Below are positions 34,988 through 44,941 of a stretch of DNA of 64,000 nt, in pieces. The translations under genes were made by a program, and so were the position numbers. The notes under the pieces were generated by a model. The model was not told the DNA's origin, made no database searches, and saw only the letters and a list, made by a program, of their open reading frames with translations. The first letter of the stretch is position 1; each line of letters opens with the position of its first letter. This stretch comes from Sulfuricurvum sp. PC08-66 (lineage in GTDB: Bacteria > Campylobacterota > Campylobacteria > Campylobacterales > Sulfurimonadaceae), in contig JQIT01000005.1 in NCBI GenBank assembly GCA_000830255.1, positions 124,001-188,000 on the forward strand, given 5' to 3'.

Positions 34988-37531
34988 ATGCCTAAAACAT
35001 TAAAAAATTTTATATTCAGTATCAACATCATCTTGTTGACTTCACTCTTTTTGATGATATTTCTCTTTACGACCTATTTGCATACCTCCTTGGCAAAAAA
35101 AGATGCGGTCAAACACGCCGATGCCTTGGCAAGTCAAATATTCTCCTCGATGTATCAGGTGATGAAGCAGGGGTGGAGCCGCGAAGACCTCAATGAGTTC
35201 ATGGCTTCACTCAATACCAATTTCGACGAAAGCAGCTACTCCATCGCTATCTATCGCAGTGATATTGTCAAAGCGATGTCGGGAGAGGTGCCCGAAAAAC
35301 CCAAAGACGATGCCATCCTCCAAGCACTCCAACAGCAAGAGAAGATGACCATTATGGATACCCAATCGGTACGTCAAATTTTGCCCTTGGTAGCAAAAGA
35401 GGAGTGCTTGGCGTGTCACACCAATGCCAAAGCGGGCGATGTGTTGGGGGTCATCGATGTGGAGCAAAATGTCATCGATGTTATCCAAGAGACGCTTGTC
35501 GATTATGTCCTCTTTTTCCTCATCATCATTCCTCTCTTTGCCTTTGCGGCGTATGTGGCATCACGCTACACGACGGGTAAAATCACAGGCTCGCTCAAAC
35601 TCTTCAATGCCAAAGTCAAAAAAATCAATTCAATCAAGGATTTCAAAGCCTTCGATTCGACCGAAATCGACCTCAAATTTGATGAGGTCAATGCCATTAT
35701 TCACAACGTCAATATTTTGGCAAGCAAGCTCAAAGAGATAGCCGTAGACAAAGATTTGTTGGAGTTTGAGATTCAGTTGCTCGATAAATTTATCATCACC
35801 AGCGATGTGGTACGCGATTGGCGCGACTACATCGGAGAGCTGCTCAATGATATCAACCGTGTCATGACCACCTATACCCTTATGACGATTTTTCGTGTGG
35901 GGGATGACCAGTTTGAGGTCGATGTCTTTTGGTATGGTGTGCCTGATGAGAAGGTGAAAGAGAGTTTTGAAGCGTACATCGAAGCTTCGGTCAAAGAGAG
36001 CGACTACTTCCTTGGCTACACCGATTATACGATTCGTCACAATATCTCGATGCACCATACGCACGTGACAATGAAAGATTACGAAGATTTCGCGCACCGT
36101 ACCAAATCGCTCTTCCTCGATACGCCCAAAATTGGCGGTATCGTAGGCATCAGCGTCCAGTCTGAAATCGCAACAGACCCCATCCGTCACATCGTTATCG
36201 ACTCGATTTTGACGACAATGGCAAACCTCGTAGGTTCGGTCAAAGCGATCAACAAATACACCAACGATTTGGAATTTTATGCGGCGCATGACCCGCTCAC
36301 GGGGCTTTTCAATCAACGCGTCTTTACGGACTTCTTGGAGTATGAAATTAAGCGTGCTAGCCACCATGGCTATAGCTTTGCACTGATGGTCATCGATTGT
36401 GACAACTTCAAACCTATCAATGACACCTACGGTCATGCGTTTGGGGATATGTTCTTGCAGGAGTTCGCACATTTGTTGAGCGAAATCAAACGTGACGAGG
36501 ATATTTTATCACGTTACGGTGGCGATGAGTTTACGATTATTTTGCCAGAGTGTGATTTGGCAGGGGCGTTGGCAGTCTCACACAAGCTTGTCAAAGCAGT
36601 AGAGTCTTTTAGGCTCTTGGCGACAGACCAGACTTTTGTGAGCGTGACTGCCTCGATAGGTGTGGCGGTCTACCCTGACCACGCAAGCACTCCCAAAGAG
36701 CTCTTCCTCATCGCCGATGGCATGATGTACAAGGTCAAAGAGGAGGGCAAAAACGGCGTGCGCGTCCCTACGCAAAACGATATTTTGCATGTGGTCAAGG
36801 AGCAAAAAGCCAAATCAGCACTCCTCATGGATGCGGTGGCAAACAACCGCATCGTCCCCTATTTCCAACCTATTCGCACGGTGGCTACGGGTGAGTATGA
36901 GATTCATGAGCTACTTATGCGTATCGAAATCGATGGCAAAGTTATCTCTGCCTATGAGTTTATCGAGGTGGCAGAGAGTATGAGTATTATCAACCGTATG
37001 GATTTGATGGTCATCGAAAACGCCTTCCAAAGAATCATCGAAGAGAACTACAAAGGCATTTTGTTTATCAATCTTTCGCCCAAATCGTTGGTGGTGGGTA
37101 ACTATGCAGATTCGGTCACGAAGCTCATTCATACCTACAACATTCCCAAAGAGCGTGTGGTGTTTGAGATTACCGAGCGCGAAACGGTCAAAAACTTCTC
37201 TGTGCTAGAGAAATTTGTCCTCAACCTCAAAATGGCGGGGTATCAGTTCGCCATCGATGATTTTGGTTCAGGCTTCTCTTCGTTCCACTACATCAAAAAA
37301 TTCCCTATCGATTTTCTTAAAATCGATGGTGAATTTATCGTCAATATCAACCGCGATAAGCGCGATATGGCGTTCGTCCACTCGATTGTGACACTCGCCA
37401 AAGAGCTAGGGGTCAAAACCGTCGCAGAGTATGTCGAGGACGAAGCTATTGTAAAAACCCTCTCGACGATGGGTGTAGACTATATGCAGGGTTTTCACAT
37501 CGGACGACCTAGCCCCAAATTTAAACACTAA
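34988..37531 (+). CDS. heme-binding membrane sensor with GGDEF-EAL output
   Basis: An 847-residue protein. Transmembrane helix 1 is at about 8-32 and helix 2 at about 170-195; between them is a periplasmic domain with a cytochrome-type heme motif CLACH (C140, C143, H144), as in DUF3365/Tll0287-like sensors. A cytosolic region follows, then GGDEF at 511-515 with an intact RxxD inhibition site (R502, D505), and a C-terminal EAL domain in which EAL reads ELL (641-643) while the catalytic Glu, DDFGSGFSSF and LKIDGEF remain. It probably couples redox or gas state outside the membrane to c-di-GMP level. Confidence 0.9.
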   Translation: MPKTLKNFIFSINIILLTSLFLMIFLFTTYLHTSLAKKDAVKHADALASQIFSSMYQVMKQGWSREDLNEFMASLNTNFDESSYSIAIYRSDIVKAMSGEVPEKPKDDAILQALQQQEKMTIMDTQSVRQILPLVAKEECLACHTNAKAGDVLGVIDVEQNVIDVIQETLVDYVLFFLIIIPLFAFAAYVASRYTTGKITGSLKLFNAKVKKINSIKDFKAFDSTEIDLKFDEVNAIIHNVNILASKLKEIAVDKDLLEFEIQLLDKFIITSDVVRDWRDYIGELLNDINRVMTTYTLMTIFRVGDDQFEVDVFWYGVPDEKVKESFEAYIEASVKESDYFLGYTDYTIRHNISMHHTHVTMKDYEDFAHRTKSLFLDTPKIGGIVGISVQSEIATDPIRHIVIDSILTTMANLVGSVKAINKYTNDLEFYAAHDPLTGLFNQRVFTDFLEYEIKRASHHGYSFALMVIDCDNFKPINDTYGHAFGDMFLQEFAHLLSEIKRDEDILSRYGGDEFTIILPECDLAGALAVSHKLVKAVESFRLLATDQTFVSVTASIGVAVYPDHASTPKELFLIADGMMYKVKEEGKNGVRVPTQNDILHVVKEQKAKSALLMDAVANNRIVPYFQPIRTVATGEYEIHELLMRIEIDGKVISAYEFIEVAESMSIINRMDLMVIENAFQRIIEENYKGILFINLSPKSLVVGNYADSVTKLIHTYNIPKERVVFEITERETVKNFSVLEKFVLNLKMAGYQFAIDDFGSGFSSFHYIKKFPIDFLKIDGEFIVNINRDKRDMAFVHSIVTLAKELGVKTVAEYVEDEAIVKTLSTMGVDYMQGFHIGRPSPKFKH

Positions 37532-37588
37532 AAGTTATTTGAAAAAGCGTAGGTTGTTTGTCGCAATGGCACCCTTTTGGGGTACCAA

Positions 37589-37625
37589 GGAGTAGAGTCT
37601 CTTGAAATTTTTCAAGGAGCACTCC
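37589..37625 (+). promoter_or_regulatory. hairpin covering the rhodanese ribosome-binding site
   Basis: GGAGT (37589-37593) can pair with ACTCC (37621-37625), and CTTGAA (37601-37606) with TTCAAG (37611-37616), so the AAGGAG at 37614-37619 and the bases before the ATG would lie in one stem. This could restrain translation. Confidence 0.35.
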
Positions 37626-38507
37626 ATGCACAAACTCGTTTTATTCCTCTTGGCTTTGACTCTCTCGTGGGCTACGCCTAGCGTATCGACCCAATGGGTA
37701 GAGGATAATCTCAAAAATCCCAAACTCGTCTTGGTCGATACCGCAAGTGACGATGTTTTCGCCCTTGAGGGGCATATCCCCAATGCTGTTTTGACACCTT
37801 TGAGCGCGTGGCGCTACAGCGTGGGCAAACATTTTTTGGTGCGTGATGCACGTTCGATAGAGGCGCACATGCGAAGTCTTGGCATCGATAATGACTCTCA
37901 CGTGGTGCTTTATAGCCATATCAACAGCCCCAAAGATTTTTTGGTCGCAAGCTATATCTATTGGGCGATGAAACATTATGGGCTTGCCAAGGTCTCGATA
38001 ATGGATGGCGGATTCAACCAATGGAACCAAGAAAAACGCCCCACTACCCAAGAGGAGAGCATTTCTAAGAAGGGTACTTTTGTCGCTAAAGCGTCCAAAA
38101 GCGATATGGTCGATTTGGCGTATGTCAAGGCGCACATCGGCAAAGTTCCCATGATAGACGCCCGCCCCGCTGAAAACTATTTCGGTGCCAAACCCTCTGA
38201 CGGTGTTGTGCGATTGGGGCATATTGCAGGTGCGATGAGCTACTTTTGGGGCAACAGTATCGAGGCAGATTATAGGCTCAAAAGTCTCGATGTCGTAGCC
38301 AAACAGCTAGCGCAATTGGCTCCCAATAAAAAGAGCGAGGTGATTGTCTACTGTACAGGTGGATTGGAGACGTCGTATAACTATTTTGTGCTTGCAGGGT
38401 ATTTAGGCTACACCAATGTGAAACTTTACGATGCATCGATGCGTGAATGGGGCAATCGTGAAGATACCCCAATGCGTGCCTACGTCTGGGAGATGTTCGC
38501 CAAATAG
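37626..38507 (+). CDS. periplasmic sulfurtransferase (two rhodanese domains)
   Basis: A 293-residue exported protein, signal peptide LVLFLLALTLSWA. Two rhodanese repeats follow: the first (about 22-140) is inactive, without a cysteine at the loop, the second holds the catalytic cysteine in VIVYCTGGLETS. It would move sulfane sulfur, consistent with the sulfur-oxidising life style. The ATG at 37626 follows AAGGAG; the frame also opens 8 codons earlier, without a signal. Confidence 0.88.
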   Translation: MHKLVLFLLALTLSWATPSVSTQWVEDNLKNPKLVLVDTASDDVFALEGHIPNAVLTPLSAWRYSVGKHFLVRDARSIEAHMRSLGIDNDSHVVLYSHINSPKDFLVASYIYWAMKHYGLAKVSIMDGGFNQWNQEKRPTTQEESISKKGTFVAKASKSDMVDLAYVKAHIGKVPMIDARPAENYFGAKPSDGVVRLGHIAGAMSYFWGNSIEADYRLKSLDVVAKQLAQLAPNKKSEVIVYCTGGLETSYNYFVLAGYLGYTNVKLYDASMREWGNREDTPMRAYVWEMFAK

Positions 38508-38513
38508 TCTAGA

Positions 38514-39767
38514 TTAGGCTTCGCAAATCGTATCGCGCCCGCTGTTTTTGGCGCGGTAAAGGGCTTTGTCTGCTGCTTCGATAGCAGCGTGAAGGTCATA
38601 ACTGTTGAGTGCCGCTACGCCAAAGCTAGCAGTGACATGCAAATCGTGACAGAAAGGCTTGGAGGTGATGCGTTCGCGCAGTGTTTGGGTCACTTTGAGT
38701 GCGTAGGGCATTGAGGTGCTCAATATCACCAAAAACTCCTCTCCACCCCATCGAAAGAGATAATCGCTGTTGCGAATAGAGCTTTGCAATCGCGACGCAA
38801 TCTCCTCCAAAACCATATCCCCCACACTGTGTCCATAGGTATCATTGAGTTTTTTGAAGTGGTCGATGTCGAGCATGACTACAGAAAACTCTTTGCCCTC
38901 ATTCAAAAACGCTTCCATAATAGAGAGGCTCACAATCTCAAAAGCGTGTCGATTGTAGGCACCCGTGAGCGCATCTTTGAGGGCGAGATTTTTGTAGTAC
39001 GCCGTGGCACCCTCATCGAGTGAGACGGCGCGTCCTACGACGAGGTATTTGATGATGCGACCCTGCGCCAAAATAGGCGTGATAGTTTGCTTGTCGTAGT
39101 AGAGGTGCCCGTCGCTGTTTTTGTTGATAAATATCTCTTCAAAGGGCTTTTTCTGGTTGAGTTTTTTGTAGAGGAGTTTGTAAAACTCTCCATCGTGTTT
39201 GTCCGATTTGAGAATACGAGGATTTTGACCAAGCATCTGCTCTTTGGTATAGCCTGTGCGTTTGGAGTAGGCGTCGTTGATATAGCTGTAGTGCCCACTG
39301 GCATCGATGAGGGCTATATGTTCGACAGATTGGTCGATGGAGAGGCGAAAAATCTCCTCTTGGAGGTTGCGCTCGACACTGTCACTGATGTTGCGCTGGA
39401 TAGAGAGGTAGTAGCGTAGTTGGTGGTTGGAGTCGTAAATAGGCGAGATATTCCACTCGACGTAGTAGGGCTTGCCCTCTTTGGTGTAGTTGACGGTGGA
39501 GCCTTCGAAGAACTCCCCTTTTTGAAGCGTGACTTTGAGACGTGCTAGGGTGTCGTGGTCGGTTTGTTCACCTTGCAAAATACGTGGCGATTGCCCCTTT
39601 AGTTCATCGAGGGTGTAGCCCGTCATACGGGTAAAGGCGCTATTGACGTAGAGAAATTGTGGATGGGGTGCTTCGAGGTAGGGTGTAGTAATGACGATTG
39701 CGTTGTAGGAGTTTTCAAAGGCAGTAAAAAAGTCCTCTAAGGTGAGGGCATCGATAGGTGTATGCAT
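38514..39767 (-). CDS. PAS-PAS-GGDEF diguanylate cyclase
   Basis: A 417-residue cytosolic protein. Two PAS domains of LOV-like sequence (about 10-135 and 136-255) carry GQSPRILQGEQTD and GQNPRILKSDKHD; in true LOV domains the cysteine that binds flavin stands where proline stands here, so a light photocycle is unlikely. The C-terminal GGDEF domain has RWGGEEF and an intact RNSD inhibition site. It should make c-di-GMP. It converges on the rhodanese gene. Confidence 0.92.
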   Translation of the reverse strand: MHTPIDALTLEDFFTAFENSYNAIVITTPYLEAPHPQFLYVNSAFTRMTGYTLDELKGQSPRILQGEQTDHDTLARLKVTLQKGEFFEGSTVNYTKEGKPYYVEWNISPIYDSNHQLRYYLSIQRNISDSVERNLQEEIFRLSIDQSVEHIALIDASGHYSYINDAYSKRTGYTKEQMLGQNPRILKSDKHDGEFYKLLYKKLNQKKPFEEIFINKNSDGHLYYDKQTITPILAQGRIIKYLVVGRAVSLDEGATAYYKNLALKDALTGAYNRHAFEIVSLSIMEAFLNEGKEFSVVMLDIDHFKKLNDTYGHSVGDMVLEEIASRLQSSIRNSDYLFRWGGEEFLVILSTSMPYALKVTQTLRERITSKPFCHDLHVTASFGVAALNSYDLHAAIEAADKALYRAKNSGRDTICEA

Positions 39768-39833
39768 ATATCATTTCAAAAGGTTGAGATGGAGTGATTG
39801 TAGCTAAAGTTGGAATGTTTTGGGAGGAAAAAG

Positions 39834-39909
39834 TGGTGGCTAATCTCGGAATCGAACCAAGGACACGCAGATTTTCAGTCTACTGCTCTACCGACTGAGC
39901 TAATTAGCC
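39834..39909 (-). tRNA. tRNA-Phe (GAA)
   Basis: A 76-nt tRNA with acceptor arms GGCTAAT/ATTAGCC, D-arm AGCTCAGTCGGTAGAGC, anticodon loop CTGAAAATC giving GAA, T-arm GGTTCGATTCC and an encoded CCA. A minus-strand -10 box TATAAT is at 39936-39941 and a U-run follows the 3' end. Confidence 0.96.
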
Positions 39910-39958
39910 ATCTCAACGAATGTTGGGAGGGTGAAATTATAGCGGGTGTTATTAAATA

Positions 39959-41152
39959 TCAGCTTAACTTCGTCACAGCCTCACGGAATTGGTTGCCGCG
40001 GTCTGCATACGATTTGAACTGGTCGAGACTCGCTGCCGCAGGGCTAAGCAGAGCAACACTGCTAGCGTTGTGAAGGGTGTCGATAGTGGCAATGGCGCGC
40101 GCCATCGTCCCCATGCGATGATAAGGGATACGATAGCGTTCACTAAAGGCGGCTAGTCGCTCTTCGTTTGACCCGATGAGATAGAGCACGATGTGGTTGT
40201 AGGCTTTGAGATGTTCAAAAAGCAGGCTCAAATCGACCCCTTTGTCATCGCCTCCCAAAATGAGATGAATAGGTTCATCGCTACTGTAGGCTTGTAACAG
40301 TGCCAAAGTCGCATCGATATTGGTTGCTTTGGAGTCATTGACCCATGTGCGCCCCTGCGTATCGACGATTTTTTCTTGTCGATGGGCATCGAGCACAAAA
40401 GCGTTGATTACCTCATATTGGATACGGTCAAAGAGAATCTTATCGACCGCCATGGCTAAAAGCGCATCGACCAAAAATCCCCCTTTGAAATTGACGTTGT
40501 TCATATCAAACCCAAAATAGTTTGCCAAATCTTGGGCATTGTCATAGGGGACGATATGCGCTTTTGTTGGGGTATTTGCGTAGCGTGCAGGAATAATAGC
40601 GACATCCCCCTCGCGCATCGTGAAAAGGGGTTTGAGTTTTGCCTCTTCGTAGGCTTGCATCGAGCCGTGCCATGAGATATGGTCAGGGGTTATGGGCAAG
40701 AGGATATAGATACCAGGGGAGGCTTTTTGGGTGTAGTGCAGGGTGAAGGAGCTGGTCTCTAGCACCCAAATAGGCGCCTGCGGGTCCAAATCAGCCAAAG
40801 GTGTACCGATATTGCCCCCTGCTAACGCGCCATGGTCACGCAAAAGATGGTGGGTCATTTGGGTGGTAGTGGTTTTGCCGTTGGTACCGCTAATCCAGAC
40901 AGAGTAGGGCATAGGAAAAAAGTCATATTCGCTGACCAAATGGCGCGCTTTTTGAATCATCGCATTGTAGGGAGGAATACCTGGGCTTGGAATCTCTAGC
41001 ATCGAATAGTCAGGGTCAAACATCGAGGCGGGATAGACCTTATGTCCGTGTTCATCGGTGAAGGGTTTGTGTACTTTGTCATCATAAAAACGTGCATCAG
41101 AGTAGTGCGCTGCGATGGCTTGAGTCGTTTTGCCGTAGCCAAAAAGCGTCAT
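39959..41152 (-). CDS. murD: UDP-N-acetylmuramoylalanine--D-glutamate ligase
   Basis: Cytosolic Mur ligase adding D-glutamate to UDP-MurNAc-L-Ala in peptidoglycan synthesis. The 397-residue protein has the ATP loop WISGTNGKTTTTQM, PITPDHISWHGS and VNDSKATNIDATLAL. Its ATG overlaps the mraY stop as TAATG, so the pair is coupled. Confidence 0.97.
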   Translation of the reverse strand: MTLFGYGKTTQAIAAHYSDARFYDDKVHKPFTDEHGHKVYPASMFDPDYSMLEIPSPGIPPYNAMIQKARHLVSEYDFFPMPYSVWISGTNGKTTTTQMTHHLLRDHGALAGGNIGTPLADLDPQAPIWVLETSSFTLHYTQKASPGIYILLPITPDHISWHGSMQAYEEAKLKPLFTMREGDVAIIPARYANTPTKAHIVPYDNAQDLANYFGFDMNNVNFKGGFLVDALLAMAVDKILFDRIQYEVINAFVLDAHRQEKIVDTQGRTWVNDSKATNIDATLALLQAYSSDEPIHLILGGDDKGVDLSLLFEHLKAYNHIVLYLIGSNEERLAAFSERYRIPYHRMGTMARAIATIDTLHNASSVALLSPAAASLDQFKSYADRGNQFREAVTKLS

Positions 41153-42216
41153 TAGCGTATCTTCAAACTAATAAGTGCGACGAGGTTAGAGAGCATCGCG
41201 ATAATCCAAAAACGCACGATGATTTTGTTCTCTGCCCACTTTTTCATCTCAAAATGGTGGTGAATGGGAGCCATCAAAAAGATACGTTTTTTGCGCAGTT
41301 TGAAGCTACCCACTTGCAACATCACCGATATGGTTTCGATCACAAAAATAAGCCCAATAAGGATGAGCAATATTTCGCTTTTGGTGATGATAGCCATATA
41401 AGCGATAAAGGCACCGATACTCAAACTGCCACTGTCTCCCATGAAAACTTCTGCAGGGTGCGCGTTGTACCATAAAAAACCAATGAGTGCACCTGCAAGT
41501 GCTGAAGCCAAAATGGTCACTTCACCTACGCCTTGGATGGAGGGCAAAAGTAGATAGGTCGAGAGTACCATATTGCCCGTCAAATAGGCGATGATGCCCA
41601 AAGAGAGGAGCGAAAAGATGCTCGGTACTGTTGCAAGTCCATCGAGTCCATCGGTAAGGTTGACCGCATTGGAGGTGCCAACCATCACAAAGACCCAAAA
41701 AAGCAGTGCAAAAAGTCCCATCGAAAAAAGCGGCTCTTTGTAGAAAGGGACATAGAGTTGCGTCCCAAAGGCGTCGTGTGAATAGAGCACAATCATAAAG
41801 AGAAGTGAAAGCATAAATTGTAGGGTAGATTTGTGACGCGCGGTAAGCCCAGCGGTATTGGAGTTTTGAGAGATTTTGCCAAAGTCATCTTGAAAACCTA
41901 CGAGCATAAAAGCTGTCAAGACACCTACGCCTACCCATGCGTAGAAATTACTCCAATCCATAGTGAGAAGCGAAGCGATAAGCGTGCCTGTAATAAAAAT
42001 AACGCCTCCCATCGTTGGGGTACGGGCTTTGACTTGGTGCCCTTGTGGTGCTAAATCGTAGATGGGTTGATTGAGTTGCTGTGCTTTTGCCCAACGTACA
42101 AAAAGAGGTAATGCAAAGAGTACAAAAAGTGTCGAGAGAATAAAGGCGATACCAGCACGTACAGTGATGTATTGAAGCACATTTATGTGGAAATAGGAGT
42201 AGAGAAAATGCAGCAT
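41152..42216 (-). CDS. mraY: phospho-N-acetylmuramoyl-pentapeptide transferase
   Basis: Integral membrane enzyme forming lipid I. The 354-residue protein has about ten helices and the family motifs TPTMGG, VNLTDGLDGLA and the C-terminal APIHHHFE. mraY-murD form a two-gene operon read away from gpmI. Confidence 0.98.
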   Translation of the reverse strand: MLHFLYSYFHINVLQYITVRAGIAFILSTLFVLFALPLFVRWAKAQQLNQPIYDLAPQGHQVKARTPTMGGVIFITGTLIASLLTMDWSNFYAWVGVGVLTAFMLVGFQDDFGKISQNSNTAGLTARHKSTLQFMLSLLFMIVLYSHDAFGTQLYVPFYKEPLFSMGLFALLFWVFVMVGTSNAVNLTDGLDGLATVPSIFSLLSLGIIAYLTGNMVLSTYLLLPSIQGVGEVTILASALAGALIGFLWYNAHPAEVFMGDSGSLSIGAFIAYMAIITKSEILLILIGLIFVIETISVMLQVGSFKLRKKRIFLMAPIHHHFEMKKWAENKIIVRFWIIAMLSNLVALISLKIR

Positions 42217-42310
42217 TTGGCTCTTAAAACCTGTAATGATTTTGAAAGCAGGAGTTTAGTACGATGCCACTAAATATAAGTTGAACCTATTAAATATTGT
42301 CGGAGAGATT

Positions 42311-43792
42311 ATGACCCCCAAACAAAAATGTCTGTTGATTATTACCGATGGCATTGGATACAGCGCACAAGAGGAGTTCAATGCTTTTCGCGCCGCGCAC
42401 AAGCCTACCTACGATGCACTTTTCGCCAACGTACCTTATGGGATGGTGGCTACGCATGGATTGAGCGTGGGATTGCCAGAGGGACAAATGGGTAACTCTG
42501 AAGTGGGACATATGACTATCGGTGCAGGCAGAGTGCTTTATCAAGATTTGGTCAAAGTTTCACTCGCACTCCAAGAGGGGACGTTTGCAACCAACAGCGC
42601 ATTTGTCTCTCTACTTGAAAAGTCTCCACGCTTGCACATCATGGGGCTATTGAGTGATGGAGGAGTCCATTCGCATATTGAGCATATTATGGGTGCCGCG
42701 CTTTTGGCAAAAAAGGCGGGTAAAAAAGTCTTTTTGCATCTCATCACCGATGGACGCGATGTTTCGCCCACAAGTGCCAAAAATTTCATCGAAAAGATTC
42801 AAACGATTGTCGATGAAAATATCGTCATTGCGACTATCGCAGGGCGTTTTTATACGATGGACCGTGACAATCGATGGGAGCGCGTGGTGCTAGGATACCG
42901 TGCAATGGTCGATGCAACGCCAAAAAGCACGTTGAGTGCGATGGCATATATCGATGCATCGTATGCCAAGGGTGAAACCGATGAGTTTATTCTCCCTGTC
43001 GCATTAGAGGGCTACAGTGGCATGCAAGCAGGTGATGCAGTTTTGGCGATGAATTTTCGCAGTGACCGTATGCGTGAAATCGTCACTGCCTTGGGCGAGC
43101 TAACTTTCAAGGGTTTTGAGCGCGAATTTCTTCCTCTCTCTATAGCCACACTCACCCAATACGACAATAGTTTCACCTATCCTGTGCTCTTTGGCAAGGA
43201 TAATCTGGAAGATACATTAGCGCAAGTCATTAGCCAAGCTAATTTGCACCAAACCCACACCGCTGAGACCGAAAAATATGCGCATGTCACATTCTTCCTC
43301 AACGGCGGTCTCGATGAGCCTGTACGCAATGAAACACGTGTGCTTATCCCCAGTCCCAAGGTTAAAACCTACGATGAACAGCCTCAAATGAGCGCCCCTG
43401 CTGTAGGTGAGGTCGTACGCAAAGCGATGCAGTCGGGCGAAGATTTCATCGTCGTCAATTTCGCTAATGGCGATATGGTGGGGCATACGGGCAATTTTGA
43501 GGCGGCAGTCAAAGCGGTTGAGGCGGTTGATAGAGAGCTAGGAGCTATCTGGCAAGAGGCAAAAAAACTTGGATATGCGATGGTGTTGACCAGTGACCAC
43601 GGAAATTGTGAAGAGATGCGCACGCCAAGCGGCGAGGTGCTGACCAATCACACTGTGGGAAGTGTCTGGTGCTTTGTCGATGCGCAAGGAGTGACACATG
43701 TCAACGATGGAGGGCTTAATAATATCGCTTCAACTGTACTCAAAATTATGGGTCTCTCCATTCCTGGTGTCATGGACGCACCATTGGTTTAG
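42311..43792 (+). CDS. gpmI: 2,3-bisphosphoglycerate-independent phosphoglycerate mutase
   Basis: Interconverts 3- and 2-phosphoglycerate with a phosphoserine intermediate and two metal ions. From the ATG at 42311 (after GGAGAG) the protein has 493 residues. [15 protein letters not shown] holds the catalytic serine; [19 protein letters not shown] and [13 protein letters not shown] hold metal ligands. The frame extends ten codons upstream to 42281, but this seems non-coding. Confidence 0.97.
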   Translation: MTPKQKCLLIITDGIGYSAQEEFNAFRAAHKPTYDALFANVPYGMVATHGLSVGLPEGQMGNSEVGHMTIGAGRVLYQDLVKVSLALQEGTFATNSAFVSLLEKSPRLHIMGLLSDGGVHSHIEHIMGAALLAKKAGKKVFLHLITDGRDVSPTSAKNFIEKIQTIVDENIVIATIAGRFYTMDRDNRWERVVLGYRAMVDATPKSTLSAMAYIDASYAKGETDEFILPVALEGYSGMQAGDAVLAMNFRSDRMREIVTALGELTFKGFEREFLPLSIATLTQYDNSFTYPVLFGKDNLEDTLAQVISQANLHQTHTAETEKYAHVTFFLNGGLDEPVRNETRVLIPSPKVKTYDEQPQMSAPAVGEVVRKAMQSGEDFIVVNFANGDMVGHTGNFEAAVKAVEAVDRELGAIWQEAKKLGYAMVLTSDHGNCEEMRTPSGEVLTNHTVGSVWCFVDAQGVTHVNDGGLNNIASTVLKIMGLSIPGVMDAPLV

Positions 43793-43826
43793 GGTATGAT
43801 TACGCAATTTATGTCAAGGAGAGAGA

Positions 43827-44570
43827 ATGAAATTTAGCGGGAAAAACGTCCTTGTGACAGGAGCTAGCCGAGGAATCGGTGCTGAAGTTGCCAAAGAGTT
43901 GGCATCACATGGACTCAAAGTGTGGATAAATTATCGCAGTGGCGCACAAGCCGCTGACGCAGTCAAAGCCTCAATCGAGGCAGCTGGTGGAAAAGCGGCA
44001 GTTATTGGTTTTGACGTATCAGATGAAGCGGCTTTCGTCGATGCTATTAAAACAATTGTTGATGCAGATGGAGAGCTAAGTTATTTGGTCAATAATGCAG
44101 GTATCACCAATGACAAATTGGCGCTTCGTATGAAAACAGAAGATTTTATGAGTGTTATCAATGCCAACTTGGTCTCCGCTTTTGTAGGGTGTCGTGAAGC
44201 TTTCAAAGTAATGCGCAAAAATAAATTTGGTGCTGTGGTCAATATCGCCTCGATTGTAGGCGAGACGGGCAATGCGGGTCAAACCAACTATGCCGCCTCA
44301 AAAGGGGGTGTGATTGCTATGACCAAAAGTTTCGCACAAGAGTCCGCGACAAGCGGTATTCGCTACAACTGTGTCACCCCAGGATTTATCGCAACCGATA
44401 TGACAGATGTACTTAGCGAGGAGATAAAAGCCTCTTTTACCTCCAAAGTACCTATGGGTCGTTTTGGGTTACCTAGCGAAATTGCCCAAGCTGTGGCCTT
44501 TTTGTTGAGTGACATGTCTTCCTATATTACAGGTGAAACGCTCAAAGTCAATGGCGGTATGTTTATGTAA
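43827..44570 (+). CDS. fabG: 3-oxoacyl-[acyl-carrier-protein] reductase
   Basis: NADPH-dependent short-chain dehydrogenase reducing beta-ketoacyl-ACP in fatty acid elongation. The 247-residue protein has TGASRGIGAEVA, NNAG, and the catalytic set Ser in NIASIVGE and YAASKGG (Tyr, Lys). AAGGAG precedes the ATG. It is followed by acpP, fabF and accA. Confidence 0.97.
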   Translation: MKFSGKNVLVTGASRGIGAEVAKELASHGLKVWINYRSGAQAADAVKASIEAAGGKAAVIGFDVSDEAAFVDAIKTIVDADGELSYLVNNAGITNDKLALRMKTEDFMSVINANLVSAFVGCREAFKVMRKNKFGAVVNIASIVGETGNAGQTNYAASKGGVIAMTKSFAQESATSGIRYNCVTPGFIATDMTDVLSEEIKASFTSKVPMGRFGLPSEIAQAVAFLLSDMSSYITGETLKVNGGMFM

Positions 44571-44579
44571 TATTCCTTG

Positions 44580-44617
44580 CTAGGAGTGGTTCGAAGCATG
44601 CTTTTGAACTCTCCTAG
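44580..44617 (+). other. imperfect hairpin between fabG and acpP
   Basis: CTAGGAG (44580-44586) pairs exactly with CTCCTAG (44611-44617), and the inner parts GTTCGAAGC and GCTTTTGAAC pair with few mismatches. No U-run follows directly, so it is not a clear terminator; it may stabilise or attenuate the transcript. The acpP promoter follows with TACAAT at 44668-44673. Confidence 0.45.
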
Positions 44618-44704
44618 AAGTGTCAAAAGGTAAACCTATCGCGTGTATAAGTTTAAGTTAACCGTGATACAATTTCGTACATAAAAACAACAGGAGAAAG
44701 TCAT

Positions 44705-44935
44705 ATGGCACTTATGGAAGATATCGTAGAGGTAGTAGTAGAGCAACTAAGCGTAGATGCTGCTGAAGTAAAACCAAACGCAAAGTTTGTGGAAGATTTG
44801 GGCGCAGATAGCTTGGACGTTGTTGAGCTCGTTATGGCCCTCGAAGAGAAATTCGATATTGAAATCCCTGACGAAGAGGCTGAAAGTATCCAAACAGTAC
44901 AAGACGTTATTAACTACATCGAGAGCAAAAAGTAA
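44705..44935 (+). CDS. acpP: acyl carrier protein
   Basis: Small acidic carrier (76 residues) of growing fatty acyl chains. The phosphopantetheine site is S36 in [14 protein letters not shown]. Own promoter and AGGAGA ribosome-binding site suggest strong expression. A rho-independent terminator follows, yet fabF is close. Confidence 0.98.
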   Translation: MALMEDIVEVVVEQLSVDAAEVKPNAKFVEDLGADSLDVVELVMALEEKFDIEIPDEEAESIQTVQDVINYIESKK

Positions 44936-44941
44936 TCGTAG

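Noticed and set aside
35630-36472. 280-codon minus-strand frame inside the heme GGDEF-EAL gene
   Set aside because: Shadow frame; the sense strand encodes a well-supported multi-domain protein.
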